Positions 26,160 through 34,888 are shown, numbered from the stretch's first letter. The stretch: DNA of 64,000 bases from Pyrinomonadaceae bacterium (GCA_036277115.1 DASUNM010000027.1:682001-746000), one strand, 5' to 3'. A program made the numbers and translations. The notes: a model not told the origin generated them from the sequence alone.

Positions 26160-26199
26160 CTGACGTCTGATCTCTGACCTCTAACTTCTGACCTCTGGT
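26151..26199. repeat. Degenerate heptanucleotide repeat tract (nTCTGAC-type x7)
   Basis: Seven consecutive 7-mers of the type ATCTGAC, GTCTGAT, CTCTGAC, CTCTAAC, TTCTGAC run in register. The tract overlaps the annotated start of the acyl-CoA ligase and lies between it and the O-antigen-ligase stop. Confidence 0.8.
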
Positions 26200-26246
26200 T
26201 TGTGGAGGGAAAGAGCGACAAAAGACTACAACGTCTATCGTCGAAG

Positions 26247-27761
26247 TTACAATTCCGCCGTAGCCGGCTCGCTCGCCCGGCCGTCGCCGGGTGGTGATTC
26301 AGACTCGGCGCGACGTGACGAGCGCCGCCTTCGTTTGCGGGCCGGCTGGTAGGTCGTGTTGATGCGCGTGTCCTGGGTCGCGATCGCGGCGAGGATTAAA
26401 AACAGGAGAGCGTTCGCCGTCGTGTGCAGCGGAAAATCGAAAAAGCTGTGTACCAGCGCCGCAAAACAGCCCGCCAGCGCGCCGGTGGTCACTGCGCGCC
26501 GGAACCGGTCGTGCGTCTCGCGGCGCGCGAACCCGCGGCGAAACAGGATAAAGATGAACGCGAGCCCGAGGATAGCGCCGATGATTCCGGCGTCGGAAAT
26601 CGTCTGCAAATAATCGTTGTGCGCCTGCTCAAGGCGGTAGAGACCGTTGCGCGTGTCATAGCGCGTGTAGATCGCGCCGAACGAACCCAGGCCTGAGCCG
26701 ATCAGCGGGTATGCTTTGATAACGTCGAGCGTGACTCGCCAAAAATGCGCGCGGCCCGTCGTCGGATCGTCGGCGATCGGCGTGCCGAGGAAACGCGTGA
26801 AAACTTCCGGACCGCTCAACAACAGGGCGCCGCCGATTAGCAGCACCACGACAGCCACTGCAATTCCACCGCGCAGCGCCGCGGCGCGAAGTCTCCTGGT
26901 GCGCGACTGTTCCTTTTTCTTGCCCCAGCCAAAGCTCGCCGTCACGACCAAAACGAAGATCTGAGCGCCGAGAGCGATTGTGGCGCCGCGCGAATTCGTC
27001 GCGATCAGTGACATGGCCATCACCACCGCCGCGAACGCATACAGCGGGCGCTTGTAATTTTCAATCGCGCCCGAAAGCAGCAGCGCAAAGGGGATGGAAA
27101 CGGCCATCAACATAAACCCGGCGAAATGATGGCGATTGATGAACGGTCCGAAAGCGGTGCTCTGCCCAATTTGACGGTACCAATAAACGCGCGTGCCGTC
27201 GCTGGTGAACGACTGCGTCAGTCCAAAGATGGCCAGAACAAATCCGAAGATAGTGATGGTCCTGACGAGCGCCCTCAATCGGCGCGGACCGTCCACAAAC
27301 AGAGAAGTGGCGCCAAAATAAATCAGCAACGCGGCGACCTGGACAACAACCAAACGTGTGGAGTACGGATCCAGTGAGAGCGATCGCACGGGCGAGAGTG
27401 GCAGCCCTGCCGGGTCGTGTGTCCGCAACGGCAAGAGCTGAAACAATCCAAGCAGCACCATCCCAACCAGCGGCCACTGCAGCGGATTAACTGGCAACAA
27501 GACTGAGCGCAAAACCACCGCGTCCACTGCCCAAAGCAGGACCATTACGAGCGCACTTAACGTAAAGAGGGCGAGCGCCCAGTTGTGGACCGTGCCGTAA
27601 GCCAGGGTCGCCACCACGATCGCCGTGCAGATGGTCACGAATGCCAACCGGCTGGCGAGCGTGTGCCGGCGCCTAACGGGCGGGGGCGCGGGCTTCCTGA
27701 TTTGCACTTGCCGCGGCTCTTCCCGGACCGCCACTGGTGCGTTGGAGAATGAAGTCGTCAT
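26247..27761 (-). CDS. O-antigen ligase/polymerase family membrane protein (Wzy_C)
   Basis: ATG 27761 gives 504 residues with about 12 helices; a longer start at 27842 is possible. A cytoplasmic N-terminal tail rich in Pro/Arg precedes the first helix. The Wzy_C region has TNSRGATIALGAQIFVLVV and the large loop with GSGLGSFGAIY and RLEQAHNDYLQTISDAGIIG, the AHNDYLQ motif of WaaL/Wzy ligases and polymerases. It should join or polymerise undecaprenyl-linked glycans in the periplasm. It overlaps the upstream TPR gene by about 90 bp. Confidence 0.85.
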   Translation of the reverse strand: MTTSFSNAPVAVREEPRQVQIRKPAPPPVRRRHTLASRLAFVTICTAIVVATLAYGTVHNWALALFTLSALVMVLLWAVDAVVLRSVLLPVNPLQWPLVGMVLLGLFQLLPLRTHDPAGLPLSPVRSLSLDPYSTRLVVVQVAALLIYFGATSLFVDGPRRLRALVRTITIFGFVLAIFGLTQSFTSDGTRVYWYRQIGQSTAFGPFINRHHFAGFMLMAVSIPFALLLSGAIENYKRPLYAFAAVVMAMSLIATNSRGATIALGAQIFVLVVTASFGWGKKKEQSRTRRLRAAALRGGIAVAVVVLLIGGALLLSGPEVFTRFLGTPIADDPTTGRAHFWRVTLDVIKAYPLIGSGLGSFGAIYTRYDTRNGLYRLEQAHNDYLQTISDAGIIGAILGLAFIFILFRRGFARRETHDRFRRAVTTGALAGCFAALVHSFFDFPLHTTANALLFLILAAIATQDTRINTTYQPARKRRRRSSRRAESESPPGDGRASEPATAEL

Positions 27762-29034
27762 ACCAGATAGTTCCAAAAATTGGACAGACATTGCCGACCG
27801 GACAGGGAGGGCAGCCGATCGTGATAACGATGCCGTCCCCATCGCTCATCGTGAAATCAATTGAGTATTTTTGCCAGCCGTTCGTGCCGGTCGGCAGCGA
27901 CGCCGAACTCGCAATCCCCTTGTCGTATTTGGGGTCGAAGATGTTGACCACCGGCGTGCTTGCGCTATTAAGCTTGTCGGTACGCGCATAAAATTCCAAG
28001 CGGTATTTCGCGTGAGGCTGGACGACGATGGTTTGGGTTGCGTTGATGCGCTCGAGCCCGTTCGCCGCACTGAGAACAATTTGCACGCTGCGCCGGCCGC
28101 CGTGGCCTTCATTATTAATTGAAACTTGCGCCTGAACGTTTGAGGCAATGGTCCAGCCGAAAGGTTTGGTTACCGGCACCGTGATCAACTCTTCAAAGCC
28201 CCCGTTCAAGAAGACTTCCGGATCCGGAACAGCGTCGCGTGGTTCGATGTCGCGGTGTACTTCGAGCGCCGCGCGGAACTGTTTCGCATCGAGCAGCGCC
28301 TTGCGCAGGTTTCGACCCTGGCCTTGGAGTTTCGATTGAACGTCGGGAGTCAGAGTCTCCCACAATCGCAAAGCATCGTCGTAATGCTTCATGCCCACGA
28401 GATACCACGCAAAGAGCACGCGCACGGTCGGGTTCTTGCCCGCTTCGTTGGCGATGCGATCCACGTCGCCATCGAAAGCCTGCCAGGCCAGGTTGATAAC
28501 CTGCGGCCAAAGTTCGCCGCGTGCATCGGCCGCGCGAAAGAGATGCTGGAAAGCCTCTTCGTATCGGTTCAACCGCAGCAGCAAATTGCCTAGTCGCCAG
28601 TGCGGGTGATAGTAGTTCGGAGCCAGAAAAGTTGCGCGCCGCAACGCCTTCTCAGCCGCCGCGCGATCGCCGGCCATTTCCAGTGCGCGTCCCAGCTCTT
28701 CCCAGTAGCGAAAATCATTTGGGGAAAGGCGCACCGCGACTTCGAACTCGCGCACCGTCTCTTGAATGCTGCTCGCGCTAAACTCGCGGCGCGTCACTGA
28801 GCCCAACCGCCAATGAACGAAGGGGTCGTCCGGCGCCCAGCGCGCGGCCACGCGGGCGAGTTCCAGGTTCGGAGTTTCGCCGGTGGTTGCGACTTCAGAA
28901 ACCGTGGCGCCGACCTGCCAACGCAGACAAAACCCGCCGACGAGAATTGCCAGCAGTGCCGGAATAAGCATCAGCAGTCTGGCGGATCCAGGTAAGCGGA
29001 CTTCAATGCTGGCCGGGGAACTTGAGAGGGACAT
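27673..29034 (-). CDS. Membrane-anchored TPR protein with carbohydrate-binding-like domain
   Basis: The 453-residue protein has one N-terminal transmembrane helix (about residues 18-38), a TPR array (about 55-280, for example RYWEELGRALEMAGDRAAAEKALRRA in shorter form WEELGRALEMAGDRAA), and a C-terminal beta-sandwich from about 290 (FLNGGFEELITVPV, YRLEFYARTDKL, IWYDDFILQR) like CBM domains. It overlaps the O-antigen ligase gene and follows the WecA-like gene, 8 bp apart, so it is probably a partner that scaffolds glycan polymerisation on the periplasmic side (inference). Exact role unknown. Confidence 0.75.
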   Translation of the reverse strand: MSLSSSPASIEVRLPGSARLLMLIPALLAILVGGFCLRWQVGATVSEVATTGETPNLELARVAARWAPDDPFVHWRLGSVTRREFSASSIQETVREFEVAVRLSPNDFRYWEELGRALEMAGDRAAAEKALRRATFLAPNYYHPHWRLGNLLLRLNRYEEAFQHLFRAADARGELWPQVINLAWQAFDGDVDRIANEAGKNPTVRVLFAWYLVGMKHYDDALRLWETLTPDVQSKLQGQGRNLRKALLDAKQFRAALEVHRDIEPRDAVPDPEVFLNGGFEELITVPVTKPFGWTIASNVQAQVSINNEGHGGRRSVQIVLSAANGLERINATQTIVVQPHAKYRLEFYARTDKLNSASTPVVNIFDPKYDKGIASSASLPTGTNGWQKYSIDFTMSDGDGIVITIGCPPCPVGNVCPIFGTIWYDDFILQRTSGGPGRAAASANQEARAPAR

Positions 29035-29042
29035 GCGGTCTT

Positions 29043-30896
29043 TCAGTCGCGTGCATCGCCGTTTCGCGTCGCAAACGGGGTGGTGGGCAGGCCTTGCTCG
29101 CCAATGCTTTCAATGCGAATCGCCATGCGTTTTAGTTCGATGTTTTGGGCTTCGCACTCGCGCAGAATTTCGTTGATACGTTCCTCCGTGATGCTGGGAC
29201 TCGAAATTACGATCTGCTCGATTCTTTGGTGGGTGACAATCCGGTGGAGCAGGCCATTGCCGCCAAACACTGGCAAGCCATGAATCACCTTGCCACGCTT
29301 TTTCGGATCGTCGTCCATGAATCCCACCGGCTTGCATTGCAGTTCGCGATTATTAAGTAACTCGCGCAAAAGCAATTCGCCAGCGTCGCCGGCACCGTAG
29401 ATCAGGGCGCGGCGGCCCTGGATTGCGGCGCCGGCCGGCAGCAGTTGTCGGAACAAACGAAAGGCCATGCGGCTGCCCGCCAGCAACATCAACATCATCA
29501 TCGCTTCGACGAGAAAGACGGCGCGCGAGAATCCTTCAAAACGAAACTTGAAGAGGATGATGATCATGCTGATGACTGAGCCGGCCGCGACGGCCTTCGC
29601 GAACACCACCAGGTCATCGATCCCGGTGTACCGCCAGATGCCGCGATAAACGCCAAAGAACAAAAATGCCGCCAGCCGCACCACTACAACTATCGGCAGC
29701 GTGCGCAGGAAAAGCGTGCGGGCGGGGCTGTCTGAGAATCCCTGAATCGTCAAAGCGTAGGCGGACCAGTACGCCAGAATGATTAGACCGACATCCATCA
29801 GCACTTCAAAGATGCGCCGCTTATAAGAAAAGTCGACCAGAAAACTGAACCGTGGTTTTTCACGCGCGGCCGCGACTTGCTCTTCTTCGTCATAAGCTTT
29901 GACGCCGGCGAGATACACGCCCAGCAGCGTCAGCACAATCGTGAAGCCGAACAAAAGCGCAATGCTGACGTCCGGCCTCAGGGCGCGCACGGCCACCGCG
30001 AGCAGCCCCGAAACCGCCGCCAATCCGTAAAGCATCCACACCGCGCGCCGCTCGGACATGCCCAAAGCGACCAGCCGATGTGAAGTGTGATCGCGCCCAC
30101 CCTGCGAAGCCGCGCGTCCCGAAAGCTTGCGCAAGATGGTGACGAACGTCGTATCAAAAATCGGAATGAACAGAACCAGGATCGGAACCGCGAGCACGGG
30201 CAGAAAACTTCGCGACCGTCCGCCGGAAAGATTTATCAGTGCGGTACTGGCGAGGAAGAAACCAATGAACATCGAGCCGCAGTCGCCCATGAAGATCGAC
30301 GCGGGCGTCGAGTTGAAAACCAGAAACCCGAGCAGCGCCGCGGTGAATACCGCCATCATGCTCGCTTCCACCGGCTGCGCGCTGGCGATGAAGTTCAACG
30401 TGAGAAAGCCCGAAGCAATCGCGGCAATTCCCGTGGCCAACCCGTCCATGTTGTCGAGCAGGTTGATGGCGTTGGTGATGCCGATGAGCCAGAAAATCGT
30501 GATCGCGATGTTCACGGATGCGGATCGCGTCCACGGGAGGGTCAGACCGTAATTCACGACCGCAGCCGCGCCGACAATCTGGCCGATCAACTTTTGATAA
30601 GGCTTTGTATGGATCAGATCATCGACCAGGCCGACAAAAAACAGAAAGCTGCTGGTGGTGATAATTACCCACGTGTGCGGTATGTGCGGCAGAAAGAAGA
30701 TGTAGGTGATCAGCACGCTCAGCCAGATCGCTACTCCGCCCATCATCGCAGTGGGCTGCTTGTGCCACCGGTCAGTTTTGGGTTTGGCCACCAGCCCGAA
30801 ACGACGCGCCGCCAGGCGCACGACCGGCGTCAGCGCCAGGGCGAGCGCAAAGGAAATCACGGACGGAACGAGGGTTGAGACTTTCAGCGAATTCAC
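29043..30896 (-). CDS. WecA/MraY-type sugar-1-phosphate transferase fused to FlaA1/CapD N-terminal module
   Basis: The 617-residue protein combines two families. Residues 1 to about 335 form a polyprenyl-phosphate sugar-1-P transferase with 10-11 helices and motifs VGLVDDL (88-94), NLLDNMDGLATG (145-156), STPASIFMGDCGS (196-208) and RDHTSHR (268-274). Residues about 355-617 are four helices (YKRRIFEVLMDVGLIILAY onward) and a Rossmann-like CoA-binding domain with LIYGAGDAGELLLREL (about 498-513), as at the N-terminus of FlaA1/CapD/PglF dehydratases. The catalytic SDR dehydratase domain itself is absent. Probable initiating enzyme of the polysaccharide. Confidence 0.85.
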   Translation of the reverse strand: MNSLKVSTLVPSVISFALALALTPVVRLAARRFGLVAKPKTDRWHKQPTAMMGGVAIWLSVLITYIFFLPHIPHTWVIITTSSFLFFVGLVDDLIHTKPYQKLIGQIVGAAAVVNYGLTLPWTRSASVNIAITIFWLIGITNAINLLDNMDGLATGIAAIASGFLTLNFIASAQPVEASMMAVFTAALLGFLVFNSTPASIFMGDCGSMFIGFFLASTALINLSGGRSRSFLPVLAVPILVLFIPIFDTTFVTILRKLSGRAASQGGRDHTSHRLVALGMSERRAVWMLYGLAAVSGLLAVAVRALRPDVSIALLFGFTIVLTLLGVYLAGVKAYDEEEQVAAAREKPRFSFLVDFSYKRRIFEVLMDVGLIILAYWSAYALTIQGFSDSPARTLFLRTLPIVVVVRLAAFLFFGVYRGIWRYTGIDDLVVFAKAVAAGSVISMIIILFKFRFEGFSRAVFLVEAMMMLMLLAGSRMAFRLFRQLLPAGAAIQGRRALIYGAGDAGELLLRELLNNRELQCKPVGFMDDDPKKRGKVIHGLPVFGGNGLLHRIVTHQRIEQIVISSPSITEERINEILRECEAQNIELKRMAIRIESIGEQGLPTTPFATRNGDARD

Positions 30897-31134
30897 TTCA
30901 AATCAGAGAAAAAAGGCGGTTATTCCGGATTTGGACTCGTCGATATTAGAAGCTATTCGATTGGGCCAGCAAAGGCAAGTCACAAGTCGGTAAGCACTAC
31001 CACAAGTCTGTATTACGGCTCGGGGCGATTGTCGTTGATAATAGTGGTCCTAATATCGCTGAAATCTGGCCGCGCTATCAACAAACTCCGTAGCGATGTG
31101 TTTGCAGATAACTTCGAGGGTGTTTATGCCGATC

Positions 31135-31157
31135 CCGGAAACGATTCGGGTTTCCGG
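31135..31157 (-). terminator. Hairpin after the epimerase gene
   Basis: Perfect 8-bp stems CCGGAAAC and GTTTCCGG around a 7-nt loop lie 30 bp downstream of the epimerase stop. No U-tract follows, so termination is uncertain. The rest of the 290-bp gap (30897-31186) shows no gene. Confidence 0.4.
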
Positions 31158-31186
31158 TGGCGGGGGAGGTTGTAAAACGTCCACGT

Positions 31187-32179
31187 TCAGGCGATCGCAG
31201 AGGTTTGCCTGGGTGGCTGTTTCCCGCTATGAAAATCGATCACCGACTTTAGAATGCCGTCGAGATCCATCGCCGGCTTGAAGCCGACCAGCTTGTTCAC
31301 CTTTGAGATGTCCGGGATGCGCCGCGGCATGTCTTCGAAGCCCTCTTCGTAAGCCTCATCGTATGGGACGAACACAATCTCAGATTCCGACTTGGCCAAT
31401 GCTTTTACGCGCTTGGCGAGGTCGACAATCGAAATCTCCTGGTTCGAACCGACGTTGAAAACTTCGCCTACCGCGGCGTCAGTGTCCATGAGCTTCATGA
31501 GGCCGCCGACCACGTCACCCACGTGGCAGAAGCAGCGCGATTGCTTGCCGCTGCCGTAAACCGTGATCGGGCGGCTGGCCAGCGCCTGCTTTACGAAGGT
31601 GGGAATCACCATGCCGTACTGACCAGTCTGTCGCGGGCCGACTGTATTGAATAGACGTACGACGGTGGTCGGCAATTTCTTTTCGCGCCAATAAGCCAGC
31701 GCCAGAAACTCGTCGATCGCTTTCGAGCACGCGTAGCTCCAGCGGCCTTTCGTGGTCGCGCCCATCACCAGATTGCCGTCTTCGCGAAAAGGAATCTCTG
31801 CGCTTAAACCGTAAACTTCTGACGTGGAAGCGATCAGGACTTTCTTCTTTTTCTTATTTGCCAGCGAGAGCACGACTTCAGTGCCGTGCACGTTGGTCTC
31901 GATGGTGCGCACGGGACTTTCGACAATGAGTTTCACGCCTACAGCGGCGGCGAGATGAAAGATCACATCACATTGATCGACCAGCTCAGCGGTGACCGGC
32001 TGGTTGGCCACGTTGTCGATCGTGTAGTGAAAACGCGGATGGTCTTTAAGATGGCGGATGTTTTCAATACTGCCGGTCGAGAGGTCGTCAATAACATAGA
32101 CTTCATCGCCACGTTCCAGATATGCGTCGGACAAATGTGAGCCGATGAAACCGGCCCCGCCTGTGATCAGAATTCGCAA
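31187..32179 (-). CDS. NAD-dependent sugar epimerase/dehydratase
   Basis: The 330-residue extended SDR has the NAD loop TGGAGFIGSHLSD, the acidic end of beta-2 (VIDDLST), STSEVYG and the active-site pair YACSKAIDE, plus RLFNTVGPRQ. Sequence flavour is that of UDP-glucose 4-epimerase/UXS relatives; the exact substrate is not clear. It is in the polysaccharide gene run between the GT4 gene and the WecA-like fusion. Confidence 0.85.
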   Translation of the reverse strand: MRILITGGAGFIGSHLSDAYLERGDEVYVIDDLSTGSIENIRHLKDHPRFHYTIDNVANQPVTAELVDQCDVIFHLAAAVGVKLIVESPVRTIETNVHGTEVVLSLANKKKKKVLIASTSEVYGLSAEIPFREDGNLVMGATTKGRWSYACSKAIDEFLALAYWREKKLPTTVVRLFNTVGPRQTGQYGMVIPTFVKQALASRPITVYGSGKQSRCFCHVGDVVGGLMKLMDTDAAVGEVFNVGSNQEISIVDLAKRVKALAKSESEIVFVPYDEAYEEGFEDMPRRIPDISKVNKLVGFKPAMDLDGILKSVIDFHSGKQPPRQTSAIA

Positions 32180-32250
32180 ATAATTGCTCCCTTCAATTCG
32201 TGCCAGTCTAACATGGCCGCTGGCCGCTGCCGGTCTCCTGAATGCGCCGG

Positions 32251-33492
32251 CTATGCCGCTTTTGCTTTCAGAAGCTGATCGTACAAGTTTGATATATCGT
32301 TAATGAGGCGCTCTTTCGCATAATTACGAGCCACAAATTCGCCGCCCCGCCGGCCGAGCTCCTTTCGTAAACCCTCATCCTGGACCAATCTGGTGAGGCC
32401 TGCGGCGAAGCCCTCCACGTCGCCACTTTTCACGGAAATTCCGCGTTCACACACAGAGTAGCCGGTTTCGTCAGCGAGTCTGGCGCCAAGCAAATCGACC
32501 ACGCCGCCCACCGCCGTCGAAACCACGGGGCGTTCGTTAGCCATCGCTTCAATCAGTGTGAGAGGTGTTCCTTCGTTGTGGCTGGTGAGCGCAACAACGT
32601 CCAGCGCCGGATAGAAAAACTCCGGATCTTCACGCGTGCCCACGAAGACGACATCGTCCGCCAGCCCGAGTTCGCGCGCTTGATCTTCGAGAGTTCCGCG
32701 CAGGCTGCCATCTCCGACAATGACGAAGCGCATCGGCCGCTGATCTTTTGCAGATCGATTGAGTTCCTTTGCCCGCGCCGCCGCGCGCAAGAACATCGCG
32801 TGGTTCTTGATTTCGGTCAGCCGGCCTACGATTCCGACGAGTAGTTCGTCATCCGCGTTTAGTTCTTGCCGCAAACGGCTGCGCTTCGCCTGCCAGTCTG
32901 AGAATTGACCTAGGTCGAGGCCCAACGGAACTACGGCGTACTGCTCGGGCGTTCCGACCCTGAAGTCTTCGTTTATTTCGCGTCGCTGCTGCTCGCTCAC
33001 GACGATGATTCGATCAGTGACCAGCCGCGCCAGCGCGCGCTCAATCGTTAAGAAAAGTTTTGTCTTCTTCGGCCCATAGTAGCTATGAAAAACGTGCCCG
33101 TGATACGTGTGGACAAAGCGGCAAGCCCGCGGCTTGCCAATCAGCGTTGCGGGTGTGAGCCAACGATAAAGCAGTCCCGCGACGCGGCCGACAGTTCCGG
33201 CTTTGGCGGTGTGCGTGTGAACAAGGTCGGGTCGCTCGCGCAGCATCAGTCGGAAAATTTTCCAGCTCGCGAGCGCGTCGCGCAGAGAAATCTCGCGACT
33301 CATTTGCGGAATTACCTGCGGAGTCACGCCGGCGGACTGCGCGAAGTAGGTCATGTCGTCTTCACCGGGCGGGACCACCCCGGTCACGAGAACCGTGTCG
33401 TAGCCGTTTGCGCGCAGGCCGTCAGTCAACCACACAACGTGCCGCGCCGGCCCACCCACGTTCAAACGGGCAATGATTCGGAGGATCTTCAA
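32251..33492 (-). CDS. Glycosyltransferase family 4
   Basis: Starting at TTG 33492 gives 413 residues that open directly with KILRIIARLNVGGPARHV, the N-terminal strand and donor loop of GT4 enzymes. Starting at 33525 would translate a heptamer repeat and add 11 odd residues. Domain 2 has IVGRLTEIKNH and the donor-binding EGTPLTLIEAMANERPVV. It transfers a sugar from a nucleotide donor to the growing glycan at the inner membrane. Confidence 0.88.
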   Translation of the reverse strand: MKILRIIARLNVGGPARHVVWLTDGLRANGYDTVLVTGVVPPGEDDMTYFAQSAGVTPQVIPQMSREISLRDALASWKIFRLMLRERPDLVHTHTAKAGTVGRVAGLLYRWLTPATLIGKPRACRFVHTYHGHVFHSYYGPKKTKLFLTIERALARLVTDRIIVVSEQQRREINEDFRVGTPEQYAVVPLGLDLGQFSDWQAKRSRLRQELNADDELLVGIVGRLTEIKNHAMFLRAAARAKELNRSAKDQRPMRFVIVGDGSLRGTLEDQARELGLADDVVFVGTREDPEFFYPALDVVALTSHNEGTPLTLIEAMANERPVVSTAVGGVVDLLGARLADETGYSVCERGISVKSGDVEGFAAGLTRLVQDEGLRKELGRRGGEFVARNYAKERLINDISNLYDQLLKAKAA

Positions 33493-33493
33493 A

Positions 33494-33528
33494 GCAGTGT
33501 GCAGAAGGCAGTGAGCAGTGAGCAATGA
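33494..33528. repeat. Heptanucleotide repeat tract (GCAGTGA-type x5)
   Basis: Units GCAGTGT, GCAGAAG, GCAGTGA, GCAGTGA, GCAATGA run in register directly upstream of the TTG start of the GT4 gene. The 153-bp gap up to 33645 also contains a CTCACTGC word in inverse orientation near 33637 and a hairpin. Confidence 0.8.
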
Positions 33529-33585
33529 GTGGCAATCGGCATGACGAGTATTCTGCGGTGATAGTGTCTGGCGATCGATAACAAC

Positions 33586-33628
33586 GTAAGAGGCCGAGCT
33601 GCGAGTTGCAAGCCCGGCCTCGCGTTAC
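33586..33628 (-). terminator. Hairpin in the gap between RmlC-like and GT4 genes
   Basis: GTAAG-AGGCCGAGCT (33586-33600) pairs with the complementary AAGCCCGGCCTCGCGTTAC (33610-33628) with small bulges. On the minus strand only a weak T-rich stretch follows, so it may attenuate rather than terminate. Confidence 0.4.
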
Positions 33629-33645
33629 GTCGGTACCGCTCACTG

Positions 33646-34152
33646 CTAATCATCCATGCGGAAGATTGTATCCGGATCATCCTCATGTCTGATCTCGTCA
33701 ATCGCTTCCTGACGGCGGTCGCCCATGTACAGACGGTTCGGGCAATTGATGACTATGCCGTCCGTCTCGCCGACGTTTTGATACGCATGGACGACTCCTT
33801 TCGGAACGACGACGGCTTGAGGATTGTCCTGGCCCACCACCAGAGTCATCACGGCCTGATACGTAGAAGAATCCGGACGATTGTCCCACATGCGCATCTT
33901 GAAATTGGACGGTCCGATAAAGCAAAACAAATCTGCCTGGTCGATATGCTCATGAGGTCCGCGCGCCACGCCCGGCTTGGTGGAAGAAATGTAAGACATC
34001 ACGGGAAAGAACTCAGCCGGCAATTCGTCGTGCCGGAAGAGTTCGGTCAGCCAACCGCGACGATCGTCGAACTTTCGCAGCGGGCGAACGATGACGTCGT
34101 TAATATCGCCCGAGTGGAAAGGTTTAGGAGTTAGTGCCGGCTTCTGCTGCAT
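33646..34152 (-). CDS. RmlC-like cupin (dTDP-4-dehydrorhamnose 3,5-epimerase family)
   Basis: ATG 34152 gives 168 residues and overlaps the rmlA stop by 29 bp; a longer start at 34218 only extends into rmlA. The fold has VRPLRKFDDRRGWLTELFR, the RGPHEHIDQADLF strand and VVPKGVVHAYQN. The catalytic His of RmlC is kept (RGPHEH), but the Lys normally in QxKLV is Asp here. It may be a divergent 3,5-epimerase or a sugar ketoisomerase. It is next to rmlA; rmlB and rmlD lie 18 kb upstream. Confidence 0.75.
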   Translation of the reverse strand: MQQKPALTPKPFHSGDINDVIVRPLRKFDDRRGWLTELFRHDELPAEFFPVMSYISSTKPGVARGPHEHIDQADLFCFIGPSNFKMRMWDNRPDSSTYQAVMTLVVGQDNPQAVVVPKGVVHAYQNVGETDGIVINCPNRLYMGDRRQEAIDEIRHEDDPDTIFRMDD

Positions 34153-34888
34153 GTGTAAGTTCCATGTTGTTGGCGCCGGTTTCGGCGACCAGATTCGAGG
34201 CGTGTAAAAGACTTTCAAAGGTTCCAGCGTCAGTCCACCAGCCGTCTAATTTATCCCAGGTCATTTCTCCGCGCGAGATGTAGGCGTTGTTAACGTCGGT
34301 TATTTCCAACTCGCCGCGGCCGGAGGGCTTAAGTGTCCGAATGATGTTAAAGACTGCGCTGTCGTACATGTAAATCCCAATTACTGCGTACTCTGATTTT
34401 GGCTGCTTCGGTTTTTCGTCAATTCGCAGGACCCGCTGCCCGTCAAGCTCAGGTACCCCGAAGCGTTCCGGATCGCTAACCTGTTTCAGGAGAATCTTCG
34501 CACCGCCGCCCTGTTCGCGATACGCGTCGGCAGCCTCGCGAATATTTCCCTGGATAATGTTGTCGCCGAGAACCACGCAGATCGAATCTCCGGCGGCGAA
34601 GTGCTCGACCAGCGAGAGGGCCGCGGCAATGCCGCCTTCGCCCTCCTGATAAGTGTAGTTCAGGTGCTTCAATCCGAACGCCTTGCCGTTGCCGAGCAAC
34701 TTCAAAAAATCGCCGGCGGAATTACCGCCGGTGACAATCATAATGTCCGTAATACCTGCGTTGACCAACGTTTGGATCGGAAAATAGATCATCGGTTGGT
34801 CATAGACCGGTAGCAGGTGCTTGTTTGTGACCGACGTCAGCGGCCGCAACCGGCTACCTAATCCTCCTGCCAGAACGATACCTTTCAA
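34124..34888 (-). CDS. rmlA: Glucose-1-phosphate thymidylyltransferase
   Basis: The 254-residue nucleotidyltransferase has the signature GIVLAGGLGSRLRPLT, then VTNKHLLPVYDQPMIYFPI, VLGDNIIQG and RIDEKPKQPKS. It is shorter than the usual 290 residues at the C-terminus, as in archaeal and Gram-positive type RmlA. It makes dTDP-glucose from dTTP and glucose-1-P for the rhamnose branch. The start is TTG 34888 behind GGAGGTGAT. It sits between asnB-like and RmlC-like genes. Confidence 0.88.
   Translation of the reverse strand: MKGIVLAGGLGSRLRPLTSVTNKHLLPVYDQPMIYFPIQTLVNAGITDIMIVTGGNSAGDFLKLLGNGKAFGLKHLNYTYQEGEGGIAAALSLVEHFAAGDSICVVLGDNIIQGNIREAADAYREQGGGAKILLKQVSDPERFGVPELDGQRVLRIDEKPKQPKSEYAVIGIYMYDSAVFNIIRTLKPSGRGELEITDVNNAYISRGEMTWDKLDGWWTDAGTFESLLHASNLVAETGANNMELTHAAEAGTNS

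Noticed and set aside
30087..30878. 263-codon plus-strand frame
   Set aside because: Antisense to the WecA-like gene; charged low-complexity sequence without homology features.
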